Assembly: GCA_023458415.1 (NCBI GenBank) | Contig: JAEWZO010000020.1 | Location: 62,001 to 126,000, forward strand | DNA: 64,000 bases | Reading direction: 5' to 3' | DNA from: Bacteroidota bacterium | Lineage (GTDB): Bacteria > Bacteroidota > Bacteroidia > Flavobacteriales > Weeksellaceae | Part shown: positions 43,132-51,740 of the stretch, piece after piece | How the letters are laid out: each line of letters starts with the position of its first letter | Position numbering within the stretch: the stretch's first letter is position 1 | The notes under the pieces: model-generated | Told to the model about the DNA's origin: nothing | Databases searched by the model: none | What the model saw: only the letters and a program-made list of their open reading frames with translations | Translations under genes and position numbers: made by a program

Positions 43132-45108
43132 ATGTCAAAAGAATGTTGTTCAAACGATCGCAATCAGCATAAAAATTTGGAGAATCATCATGGCCATGAT
43201 CACACTCATAATCACGATCATTCTCATGATTTGGAAGGAAAATCCACACTGCAGCTTTTCCTTCCCTCCGTTGTTTCTTTTATCCTGCTGATTTTCGGAT
43301 TAACAATGGATTTCTGGCTGAAACCAGACTGGTTTTCAGGATGGATTCGTGTTGTGTGGTACGCCGCTGCTTATATTCCGGTTGGTTTTCCTGTTATGAA
43401 AGAAGCGTTTCACAGCATCCGTTACAGCGATTTTTTCTCTGAATTTCTGCTGATGACGATTGCCACTGTTGGTGCTTTTGCTATCGGCGAATACCCGGAA
43501 GGTGTAGCGGTGATGCTTTTCTACTCCGTAGGTGAAGTTTTTCAGACTTTGGCGGTAAACAAAGCGCAGAAGAACATTAAATCTCTGCTCGATCAGCGTC
43601 CCGACGAAGTGACAGTTCTTGAAAATAATCAACCTAAAACCATAAAGGCGGAATCCGCCCGAATTGGACAGATTATTCAACTGAAACCGGGCGAAAAACT
43701 GGCTTTGGACGGAGAACTTCTGTCTGAAACCGCTTCTTTCAACACGGCAGCTTTAACCGGAGAAAGCAAACCCGACACGAAGAAAAAAGGCGATTCGGTC
43801 TTGGCCGGTATGATTAATCTATATTCAGTTTCTGAAGTAAAGATCAATACTGAGTATAAAGATTCCAAATTGTCAAAAATTCTGGAACTGGTTCAGAATG
43901 CGACTTCCCAAAAAGCTCCGACTGAACTTTTCATCCGCAAGTTTGCAAAAATATATACGCCAATTGTGGTTGTTCTTGCAGCATTAATTGCGCTTCTTCC
44001 CTACTTTATTGTAGAAGATTATATTTTCAGCGACTGGCTGTACCGTGCACTGATTTTCCTGGTGATTTCCTGTCCCTGTGCATTGGTGATTTCCATTCCG
44101 TTGGGGTATTTTGGTGGAATTGGAGCCGGAAGCCGCAATGGAATTCTGTTTAAAGGCAGTAATTTTCTGGATGCTTTGGCCAACATCAAAAATGTTGTGA
44201 TGGACAAAACCGGAACGATGACAAAAGGCGTTTTCAAAGTTCAGGACGTCTATATTGAAAATAATTTCGACAGAGATGAAATTCTGAAATATTTAAATCT
44301 GCTGGAAAGTAAATCCACACATCCCATAGCCACTGCAGTTCACGAATATGTTGGTGAAGTTGATTACACCATTACACTTGAAATTCCGGAAGAAATCCCC
44401 GGTCACGGACTCAAGGGAATGATTGCCGGAAAAGAAATACTCGCCGGAAACTTCAAACTGATGGAAAAATACGGAATTCAACATGACATCAGTCACCCAA
44501 ACGTTTCTGATACGCTGATTGCCATTGCATTCAACAAAAATTTTGCCGGTTACCTCACGATTTCAGACGAAATAAAAGCAGATGCTGCCGAAACGGTTCA
44601 GCAACTCAAAAACCTTCATGTTACAACCACGATGTTAAGCGGCGACAAATCCTCAGTGGTTCGTGACGTTGCGCAAAAAATCGGTATTCAGCATTATTTT
44701 GGCGATTTGCTGCCCGAAGACAAAGTGAATAAAGTAAAAGAGCTCAAGGCAAAAAAAGAAACCGTTGCGTTTGTAGGTGATGGCATAAATGACGCTCCTG
44801 TTGTAGCGTTAAGCGACGTAGGAATTGCCATGGGCGGACTCGGAAGTGATGCGACGATTGAAACCGCAGATGTTGTGATTCAGGATGATAAACCTTCCAA
44901 AATTCCGATGGCGATCAGGATTGGTAAAGAGACAAAAAAAATTGTTTGGCAAAATATTATTCTCGCATTTGGAGTAAAGGCAATTGTCCTGATTCTCGGC
45001 GCAGGCGGACTGGCAACCATGTGGGAAGCCATTTTTGCAGATGTTGGCGTTGCACTTTTGGCTGTTCTGAATGCAGTTCGAATTCAGAATATGAAGTTTA
45101 ATTCCTGA
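43132..45108 (+). CDS. Heavy-metal P1B-type ATPase (Zn/Cd exporter type) with His-rich N-terminus
   Basis: A 658-residue P1B ATPase pumping heavy metal out of the cytoplasm. Residues 4-34 are a metal-binding tail (KECCSNDRN, then HHGHDHTHNHDHSHD) replacing the usual HMA domain with CxxC. The membrane CPC motif is SCPCALVISIPLG, the phosphorylated Asp is in DKTGTMTKG, the HP motif in KSTHPIATAVHEY, and the hinge is GDGINDAP. The CPC plus the C-terminal segment LGAGGLATMWEAIFADVGVALLAVLNA is characteristic of the Zn2+/Cd2+/Pb2+ group. The start at 43132 follows the promoter; the longer frame begins inside it. Likely regulated by the adjacent Fur-family protein. Confidence 0.94.
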   Translation: MSKECCSNDRNQHKNLENHHGHDHTHNHDHSHDLEGKSTLQLFLPSVVSFILLIFGLTMDFWLKPDWFSGWIRVVWYAAAYIPVGFPVMKEAFHSIRYSDFFSEFLLMTIATVGAFAIGEYPEGVAVMLFYSVGEVFQTLAVNKAQKNIKSLLDQRPDEVTVLENNQPKTIKAESARIGQIIQLKPGEKLALDGELLSETASFNTAALTGESKPDTKKKGDSVLAGMINLYSVSEVKINTEYKDSKLSKILELVQNATSQKAPTELFIRKFAKIYTPIVVVLAALIALLPYFIVEDYIFSDWLYRALIFLVISCPCALVISIPLGYFGGIGAGSRNGILFKGSNFLDALANIKNVVMDKTGTMTKGVFKVQDVYIENNFDRDEILKYLNLLESKSTHPIATAVHEYVGEVDYTITLEIPEEIPGHGLKGMIAGKEILAGNFKLMEKYGIQHDISHPNVSDTLIAIAFNKNFAGYLTISDEIKADAAETVQQLKNLHVTTTMLSGDKSSVVRDVAQKIGIQHYFGDLLPEDKVNKVKELKAKKETVAFVGDGINDAPVVALSDVGIAMGGLGSDATIETADVVIQDDKPSKIPMAIRIGKETKKIVWQNIILAFGVKAIVLILGAGGLATMWEAIFADVGVALLAVLNAVRIQNMKFNS

Positions 45109-45112
45109 ATGT

Positions 45113-45160
45113 GGTAATGTAGTAATGTAGTAATATGGTAAAGTGATAATGTGTTAATTT
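45113..45160 (+). repeat. 8-bp tandem repeat (RGTAATGT)6
   Basis: Six consecutive 8-base units: GGTAATGT, AGTAATGT, AGTAATAT, GGTAAAGT, GATAATGT, GTTAATTT. They begin 4 bases after the ATPase stop codon, in the 92-base gap before the next gene. It decays towards the 3' end, as old tandem expansions do. Confidence 0.75.
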
Positions 45161-45200
45161 TGGTAAGAACAGATACCTTTGATAAAAAAATCAATAAAAT

Positions 45201-45515
45201 ATGAACGCAGAACAATATTTTAATGAACTGCTCAACGAAATTCCCGGTGCAATTCCGGGAAAAATGTTCGGTGCGCTGTGCGCTAAAATGCCCAACGGAA
45301 AAGCCGGAATGATGTTTATAGATGAAACTTTACTTGTTAAAATTCCCGAAGAGACAGCTGCTGAAGAAGGGTTTCCGGTTTTTACTCCAATGGAAAACCG
45401 GCCTATGAAAGGTTGGTATGAAATCGATTTTTCACAAAAAGACGATTGGAAAAAATTTGCAGAACTTTCCTGTTCTGAAGTGGCAAAACTCGCTCCCAAC
45501 AAAAAGAAAAAGTAA
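45201..45515 (+). CDS. TfoX N-terminal-like small protein
   Basis: A 104-residue protein. The segment IPGKMFGALCAKMPNGKAGMMF followed by DETLLVKIPEE resembles the TfoX/Sxy N-terminal domain (gsrkMFGg...g.mfall.dg.lylK), and RPMKGWYEIDFSQKDDW fits its later strands. It ends with a Lys-rich tail. Without the TfoX C-terminal helical domain a role in competence should not be assumed. Its stop overlaps the next start by one base (TAATG), showing coupling to the DUF4298 gene. Confidence 0.78.
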   Translation: MNAEQYFNELLNEIPGAIPGKMFGALCAKMPNGKAGMMFIDETLLVKIPEETAAEEGFPVFTPMENRPMKGWYEIDFSQKDDWKKFAELSCSEVAKLAPNKKKK

Positions 45516-45796
45516 TGCGTAAAGACGAAATTCTCGAAATGAATGCGCTGATGAAAGCCCTGGAAGAAGACGTAGAGGAAATGGCAGCATTCAACCAAAA
45601 GCTTGAAGAGATAACAGCGAAGAAAGAAAAACTCGTCCAATTCTACACTGAAAAATGGATGGATTATTACGAAAATTCTGAAGAATTGAACGGTGACAAT
45701 CTTGAAATTCTAAACCAGGATTCGTTGTGGAATGCTTTATCGGAATGCGATTTTCAGATACGGGAAATAATCAAGAATTCTGCAAAAATTCTCTGA
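45515..45796 (+). CDS. DUF4298 small helical protein
   Basis: A 93-residue acidic, largely helical protein. The first 55 residues form a predicted coiled coil (EMNALMKALEEDVEEMAAFNQKLEEI), and KLVQFYTEKWMDYYENSEEL is the DUF4298 hallmark, followed by a C-terminal helix. Function is unknown. It is translationally coupled to the TfoX-like gene. Confidence 0.82.
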   Translation: MRKDEILEMNALMKALEEDVEEMAAFNQKLEEITAKKEKLVQFYTEKWMDYYENSEELNGDNLEILNQDSLWNALSECDFQIREIIKNSAKIL

Positions 45797-45887
45797 CAGC
45801 GTCTTAACAACCATTCTTAAACAGCAAACGTAAAATCTACTTTTTCAATCTCCCCTTTTTTACTTATTTTTAGGCAAAATTTATTCA

Positions 45888-48014
45888 ATGAAGAAACAAA
45901 TCCTTATAGCAGGTTTATTCCTGAACTCTCTATTTGTTTTCGGGCAACAGTACGGCGGAATGTGGATTCCAACCGAGGTGAACGAAAAAGAAATGAAAGA
46001 AATGGGAATGAAAATTTCCGCAAAACAAATTTTCGATCCATCAAAACCTTCGATTAAAGATGCTGTCGTACAGTTCGACGGTGGATGTACGGCAGAAGTT
46101 ATTTCGCCAAAAGGACTTTTGCTCACTAATCACCACTGCGGTTACGACAATATTCAAAGCCATTCTACAGTTGAAAATGATCTTCTTACCAATGGTTTCT
46201 GGGCGAAAAATATGGGCGAAGAACTTCCGAATCCGGGAGTTACTGTAGATTTCATTGTGGACATCAAGGATGTAACTTCGCAGGTTTTAACTGGTCAAAA
46301 TTTAACCGATGCCCAGATAAAAACCAATATTGATGCAGTTTCCAAGTCTTTCAAAACGGAATCTTACCAGAAAGTTTCCGTACGTCCTGCTTATTACGGC
46401 AACAAATATTACGCATACGTAATTGAAACATTTAAAGACATCCGTATGGTCGGTGCACCGCCACAGAGCATTGGTAAATTCGGTTCTGATACGGATAACT
46501 GGGTATTTCCGAGACATACCGGCGATTTCATGATGTTCAGAATTTATGCCGATAAAAACAATAAGCCCGCAGAATACAGCAAAGACAACGTTCCGTATAC
46601 GCCGAAGCATTTCCTGCCAATTTCCATTAAAGAGAAAAAAGAAGGAGACTTTACGTTTGTTTTCGGGTTCCCGGGAAGAACTCAGGAATACCTCCCTTCT
46701 ATCGCGGTTGAAAAAATTCGTACCGAAATAAATCCGGCAGCCATTTCGGTTCGTGATATTGCTCTTGAAACTCTGGACGAAAAAATGCGTACAGACGACG
46801 CAACCAGAATTAAATATGCTTCGAAATTTGCACGAATCGCAAATGCCTGGAAAAAATGGCAGGGTGAAATGGAAGGTCTAACCAAATCCGGTGCTGTAGA
46901 AAAAAAGCAGGCATATGAAAGATCTTTGGCAGCGAAAAATCCTCAGATTAAAACTACGATTGATGAATTTAACCGTTTGTATACAGAACAGGCACCTTTT
47001 GCACTGAACAGAACGTATTACAGTGAAGCCATCAGAAATGCCGAGACACTTACCTTAGCAAGTAACTTCTACAACTTTGCTAACGCTGTTGAATCCGGGA
47101 AAATGGATGCAAAAACAGCAGACAATTTCAAAAACAGACTGGCTTCTTTCTACAAAGATTACGACGGTGAACTGGATGCAAAGGTTACAGCACAAATTCT
47201 GGCGCTTTATGCACAGAAAACTCCGGAGCAGTTTCTTCCTGCCGGTTTTAAACAACAATACAGTGACGAAGCAAAAAATTTAACACAGATTGAAAACTGG
47301 TCTAAAAATTCCGTAATAACCGGTCGTGGCACCATCAACGGAGCTACCGTATACAGTGATATTAACAAAGTTTTTGCAGATCAAAACGCATTAGCGCAGA
47401 ACATCAAGAAAGATCCTCTTGTGAATCTTTTTAATGAACTTAGGACAGCATACATGAGCACAACCGATGCGAAATATACGTCTTATCAAACTCAGATTGA
47501 TGCGTTACAGAAAAAATATATGGCGCAACAGATGGAGACGGACAAGGACAGAAAATTTTTCCCGGACGCCAACTCTACCCTTCGCGTTACGTACGGAAAA
47601 GTGGCTGGATCTAACCCGCGTGATGGATTGTATTACGGATATCAAACGCACCTTTCCGGTGTGATGGAAAAGTATGTTCCGGGAGATTACGAATTTGATG
47701 TTCCTAAAAAACTGATCGATCTTTATAACGCAAAAGATTACGGAATTTACAAAAATTCGAACGGAGACGTTCCGGTGAACTTTACCGCTACTAACCACAC
47801 CACTGGTGGAAATTCAGGAAGTCCGGCACTGGATGCTAATGGAAATCTTATCGGTCTGAACTTCGACAGACAGTGGGAAGGCACGATGAGCGACATCAAC
47901 TTCGACCCAAGATTCTCAAGAAACATTATGGTAGATACAAAGTACATCCTCTTTATTGTTGACAAATACGCCAATGCAAAATGGCTGCTTGATGAGATGA
48001 AGATTGTGAAATAG
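45888..48014 (+). CDS. S46 family dipeptidyl peptidase, DPP11/DPP7 type
   Basis: A 708-residue exported serine exopeptidase that removes dipeptides from peptide N-termini in the periplasm. It has a signal peptide (MKKQILIAGLFLNSLFVFGQ), a chymotrypsin-like double barrel with catalytic His82 or His83 in NHHCGYDNIQ, catalytic Ser643 in GGNSGSP, and the S46-specific helical domain between. By hand alignment with P. gingivalis DPP7 as I remember it, the S1-specificity position (Gly673 there) is Ser668 here (EGTMSDINFD). As I recall, Ser or Arg there marks DPP11, which prefers Asp/Glu at P1. The DPP11 call is therefore moderate; S46 membership is firm. Confidence 0.93.
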   Translation: MKKQILIAGLFLNSLFVFGQQYGGMWIPTEVNEKEMKEMGMKISAKQIFDPSKPSIKDAVVQFDGGCTAEVISPKGLLLTNHHCGYDNIQSHSTVENDLLTNGFWAKNMGEELPNPGVTVDFIVDIKDVTSQVLTGQNLTDAQIKTNIDAVSKSFKTESYQKVSVRPAYYGNKYYAYVIETFKDIRMVGAPPQSIGKFGSDTDNWVFPRHTGDFMMFRIYADKNNKPAEYSKDNVPYTPKHFLPISIKEKKEGDFTFVFGFPGRTQEYLPSIAVEKIRTEINPAAISVRDIALETLDEKMRTDDATRIKYASKFARIANAWKKWQGEMEGLTKSGAVEKKQAYERSLAAKNPQIKTTIDEFNRLYTEQAPFALNRTYYSEAIRNAETLTLASNFYNFANAVESGKMDAKTADNFKNRLASFYKDYDGELDAKVTAQILALYAQKTPEQFLPAGFKQQYSDEAKNLTQIENWSKNSVITGRGTINGATVYSDINKVFADQNALAQNIKKDPLVNLFNELRTAYMSTTDAKYTSYQTQIDALQKKYMAQQMETDKDRKFFPDANSTLRVTYGKVAGSNPRDGLYYGYQTHLSGVMEKYVPGDYEFDVPKKLIDLYNAKDYGIYKNSNGDVPVNFTATNHTTGGNSGSPALDANGNLIGLNFDRQWEGTMSDINFDPRFSRNIMVDTKYILFIVDKYANAKWLLDEMKIVK

Positions 48015-48042
48015 ACTTAATTTACAAAACTTCGATAAGATC

Positions 48043-48072
48043 AAAAATCCGCAGATTGCTCTGCGGATTTTT
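48043..48072. terminator. Bidirectional terminator
   Basis: Perfect 12-bp stem AAAAATCCGCAG/CTGCGGATTTTT with a 6-base loop, between the S46 gene and the convergent interrupted gene. Confidence 0.88.
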
Positions 48073-48117
48073 TTCAGTTATTAGGAAATTCACTTAAGTT
48101 GCTTTCTGAGAAAACTA

Positions 48118-49326
48118 TTAATCTTTTTTAGTTTTTTCATTCCATTGCATCACCTTTTGCCAGTATTCAACTAAAAACTCGGGAACGGAAGCGTTTTTGC
48201 GTCCGTAATCATTGTAGAAATTTGCATACAATTCTTCCATTGAAATGGTAGGTGGCGAATAAAAAATCGCTGTTCTGCGTGCGAGTTCTTTTTTGTAATC
48301 TTCATCAATTAATCCCTCTACTCCATTTACATTCACAAAATTAGGATAATGGCGGTAGTAAACATATCCCGTGTAAGCCTTACGGTTTGTTACGCCTTTC
48401 TCTATCAATGGAATATTTTGATACAGGCTGTCTGCTATGGGACTTTTATCAAGATCAAAACCGAGATCGTCTTTCCCAAGATGGTGGAATGCTGCATCCC
48501 ATTTTCCATCGAGTATTGGCGGAAAGAACCCGATGTTAGTGGTCGATGATAAATCTCCAATGGCTTCGAAATTAAGCAGTACATAAGCAACTTTTCCCGG
48601 GAAATTTTCGGAAAGATAGGCTCCGGCAGGCTTAACGGAAAAACCCATCAGGTTGTAATCATGTTTCATGGAATGCGCAGAATTCAGGATAACGAAATAC
48701 TTTTGCCGCTTTTCACCAGTATTTTCCAGTTGTTTGATTTTTGCAGTAATGTTAACAGCCATCACGCTGTCACGACCTAACATGGATTCTTTATTGCGGA
48801 TATTTTTCACCACATCATCTTTGGTACGAATTTTTGACCAGTCCACAGCAATATCCGTAGGATGCAACGATAGCTTTTTATCTTTTGAAAGTCCTGAATT
48901 AATCCGTTACAGCCCCGTGAGCAAATGATGATAATTATACCTTTGCCAAACCGGATACCAGGTTGAGTTTCGCTGAATATGTATGGCTCGTCTCCGGCTT
49001 TCATCTTCACTTAAATTTTTAGCGTGAAGATAATCGTTTATAGGCTTATCGTAGTTGGAGCCACCCATTTCCATAAAAATATGTCCGGATTTTTCAATGA
49101 ATCGTGGATCTGCGAAAACTTCCCGGACTAATTCATACTGTGTATGCTCCTCGTGATTTCTTTCCGAGAAAATGACAATGTCATACCGATCAAAAAGACT
49201 GATCAGATAATCTTTTGCAGAAGTATTCTGTGTTTTAAGAAATTCGACATAGGGTTTTATTTCCTGATGCTGGGCGGTGAGCGATACAGAGACGAAGAGA
49301 ATTATTAGTAATAAATAAGTTTTCAT
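48118..49326 (-). pseudogene. Exported ChaN/erythromycin-esterase-like protein, interrupted by one in-frame stop
   Basis: One reading frame of 403 codons runs from the ATG at 49324-49326 to the stop at 48118-48120, but a TAA at 48907-48909 cuts it after about 139 residues. Upstream of it: signal peptide MKTYLLLIILFVSVSLTAQ, then YDIVIFSERNHEEHTQYELV and HIFMEMGGSNYDKPIND. The same frame resumes directly (RINSGLSKDKKLSLHPTDIAVDW) and continues to WNEKTKKD. The pattern of a Glu-Arg-Asn-His near the N-terminus and a late HSMKHDYN suggests a haem-binding/ChaN or EreA-like fold, with low certainty. It lies 7 bases after the prolyl oligopeptidase gene. A point nonsense mutation is the simplest reading; a sequencing error is possible. 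Confidence 0.75.
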
Positions 49327-49333
49327 GGTAGTT

Positions 49334-51499
49334 TTATTTTTTGGGTTGAAAATCAGGATGGCCGGTTTGCCAAAGGAAGAAGGCTCCTTCACGTGAGTAG
49401 GCTTTCAATGTTTCAGAAAAATTCAGACCGCCCGAATGACCGCCTTCAAATTCAGTATAAAGGAATTGAGGATGGAAATTAGCACCGGCATTTTGTACTG
49501 CTGCAGCATATTTTGCCGGTTGCCATACGATGACTCTGGGATCGTTATAACCTGCGGTGATATATTGAGCCGGATATCGGGTGCCTGGCTTTACATTTAA
49601 GTAAGCATCTGAATCATAAAGATATGCAGCTTCTTTTTCGTCTTTTATTGTTCCATAATCACCAATCAGAGGTGTTGGATTTGGTGTAAATTCGCCACGC
49701 ATGGTATTCAAAACTCCAACTTTTACAATTGCTACCCTGAAGAGGTCCGGCCGGTAAACAGCCAATCTGCCCACCAACTGGCCGCCTGCACTTGCTCCCT
49801 CAATTCCGAGTTTTTCCGGCGAAGTATATTTGTTTTTTATCAGCCATTCTGCTGCTGCTACCCAGTCTTTCCAACTGTTGGATTTGGTTTCTTTTTTTCC
49901 GCCCATATACCAGTCAAGGCCTTTTTCCCCGCCTCCTCTTACGTGAGGTACTGCATAAACCAATCCCTGTTCAAAGAAATAGGGTGGAATTGAAGGGCTC
50001 GGTTTGACGCTAATACCAAATGCACCATATCCGTACATCAGACATATATTGCTTCCGTCTTTTTTCAGGTATCTTTTATCGTAAACTATGGATAAAGGCA
50101 CCAAAACGCCATCGTGCGACGGAATCTCAACTTCCTCAACAGTCAGATAAGTGTTTTCCGGCATTTTACTTTCAGAATAAAACCAGCCTTTTTGCAATTT
50201 TCGCTCAGTTAAGTCACAAGTATAATTAGAGGAAAAAGTTGTCCAGGACAGCGCCTGAACCGTGGTTTCATTTGTATTCGGACCTAATGGTGTTACTGTT
50301 ACAATTCCGGTAAGTGGAATGATTAGCTCTTCAATTTTTTTGGTTTTTATGTCATAAACAAAATTTTTGGATTCCAAGTCGTTTTTAGTGATCTGAATGA
50401 TGAAATAATCCTTTGATTTGCCCAAGGATGCTATTTTCCAGTCTTTTGGGGGAGCGTACAGAAGTTCAGATTTTCCGGTCTGCAAATCATTCAATTCACT
50501 TTTTCGGAATTCATAAAACGGGCTGTTCTTGGAAGTGATAAAATATAGTGAATTCCCGGTTAGGAACTGCGACATCGGAAGTTGCTGATCATCCTTCGTC
50601 ACCAAAGGCTTCCAGAAAGGCTTCTTCCCAAAAATTTCTGATTTTCTAATGTAATATAAACGGGTGAAAGCGCTTGCGTCAAAAATCTCTACGATTAAAT
50701 ACTCGGGATGGTTGTATGTGACCGGTGCCAGGATATTGAACTGATCATCATACTTTAGTTCAGGATTGCCGGTTGATGTTATGATGGTTTTATCTTCAGA
50801 GATTTTCGTGCCGGGGACATGTAGTTTTAACTCTCCTCCTTTATAACTGTTCTTATGCACATCCTCATTGTCGAGTGCCAAATAAGCAATATGATGTTTG
50901 CCTCCCATGGTAACGAATGACGCATACATACCTGGAAGTTCCTCCGGAAGTAATTTCTTGGCGGACAGATCCATGATTCTTATCTTCCCATTTTCTTTCC
51001 CAGCTTCCGATACATTAAATAAAGCATATTTTCCATCATCGCTCATTCTTAATCCTGTGATACTGTGCATTTTGCCCTCAATATAAGTTTCAGGATCAAA
51101 AAGCATTTCTTCCTTATTATTGGATTTATTCCGGTAATAAAGTTTTGAGACATTTTCTTCGGCAGTTGCCCTTTTATAAATACTTGCATGGCCGTTTCCG
51201 TTTATTTCAGCATAGAAAACGCCCAATCCTTCCATTATATCCATCCAGGACTGATAAATTTTATCCTGATTCGGGATGGTGTTCATCACATCAAGGGTAA
51301 ACTGATTTTGGTCTTTTAACCATTGCGTAAAATTTGGGTCTTCGGTATTCTCCATCCAACGGTAATCATCTTTGATGACTTTTCCCCAAATGGTGTCGTA
51401 TACAGGTTTTGCCGGAGTGGTCGGATAATTCCATTTTTGCTGAGCGGAAAACACCGATAAACAGAAAATCACTGTTGAAAGTAGAAATAGATTTTTCAT
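49334..51499 (-). CDS. Exported prolyl oligopeptidase (S9A family)
   Basis: A 721-residue serine peptidase with signal peptide MKNLFLLSTVIFCLSVFSAQ, acting in the periplasm on proline-containing peptides. The N-terminal part (YPTTPAKPVYDTIWGKVIKDDYRWMEN) is typical of S9A, followed by a beta-propeller to about residue 430 and the alpha/beta hydrolase domain. The nucleophile Ser is in GIEGASAGGQLVG, the Asp in AGYNDPRVIVWQPAKY and the His in FEGGHSGG. It is likely the first gene of a two-gene operon with the interrupted gene. I see nothing further in the 241 bases upstream apart from the M16 terminator. Confidence 0.94.
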   Translation of the reverse strand: MKNLFLLSTVIFCLSVFSAQQKWNYPTTPAKPVYDTIWGKVIKDDYRWMENTEDPNFTQWLKDQNQFTLDVMNTIPNQDKIYQSWMDIMEGLGVFYAEINGNGHASIYKRATAEENVSKLYYRNKSNNKEEMLFDPETYIEGKMHSITGLRMSDDGKYALFNVSEAGKENGKIRIMDLSAKKLLPEELPGMYASFVTMGGKHHIAYLALDNEDVHKNSYKGGELKLHVPGTKISEDKTIITSTGNPELKYDDQFNILAPVTYNHPEYLIVEIFDASAFTRLYYIRKSEIFGKKPFWKPLVTKDDQQLPMSQFLTGNSLYFITSKNSPFYEFRKSELNDLQTGKSELLYAPPKDWKIASLGKSKDYFIIQITKNDLESKNFVYDIKTKKIEELIIPLTGIVTVTPLGPNTNETTVQALSWTTFSSNYTCDLTERKLQKGWFYSESKMPENTYLTVEEVEIPSHDGVLVPLSIVYDKRYLKKDGSNICLMYGYGAFGISVKPSPSIPPYFFEQGLVYAVPHVRGGGEKGLDWYMGGKKETKSNSWKDWVAAAEWLIKNKYTSPEKLGIEGASAGGQLVGRLAVYRPDLFRVAIVKVGVLNTMRGEFTPNPTPLIGDYGTIKDEKEAAYLYDSDAYLNVKPGTRYPAQYITAGYNDPRVIVWQPAKYAAAVQNAGANFHPQFLYTEFEGGHSGGLNFSETLKAYSREGAFFLWQTGHPDFQPKK

Positions 51500-51695
51500 G
51501 GTTGTTGTTTTATTTATTTGATTTTAAAGCTGTCCGGCTTGACTTTTTGACCACTAATCCTCATCTAATCAAATCCGTAACTTATTAGTTTACACAAAAT
51601 TAAAATCAAAATTATGTAATACACAAGAGTGAAATCACCCTTTTTTTAAATATTCATATATTTTAACTTTTTGAACGTAATGTTAGACCAAAAAA

Positions 51696-51722
51696 AAATC
51701 CCGAAGCAATGCTCCGGGATTT
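51696..51722. terminator. Terminator after the M16 gene
   Basis: AAATCCCG/CGGGATTT with an inner AGC/GCT pair, directly downstream of the minus-strand M16 stop and flanked by an A tract. Confidence 0.82.
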
Positions 51723-51740
51723 ACTTTAATTAGGATGAGT

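Noticed and set aside
42830..43291. A plus-strand open frame with a poly-hydrophobic tail overlapping the Fur-family gene and the ATPase start
   Set aside because: It overlaps two well-supported genes in another frame and has no family features.
45113..45160. Possible CRISPR-like array
   Set aside because: Units are 8 bases and directly adjacent without spacers, so this is a simple tandem repeat.
48807..49010. A 67-residue open frame bridging the two halves of the interrupted exported gene, suggesting a frameshift
   Set aside because: Translation by hand shows both halves are in the same frame, separated only by one TAA. The bridging frame encodes an unrelated sequence.
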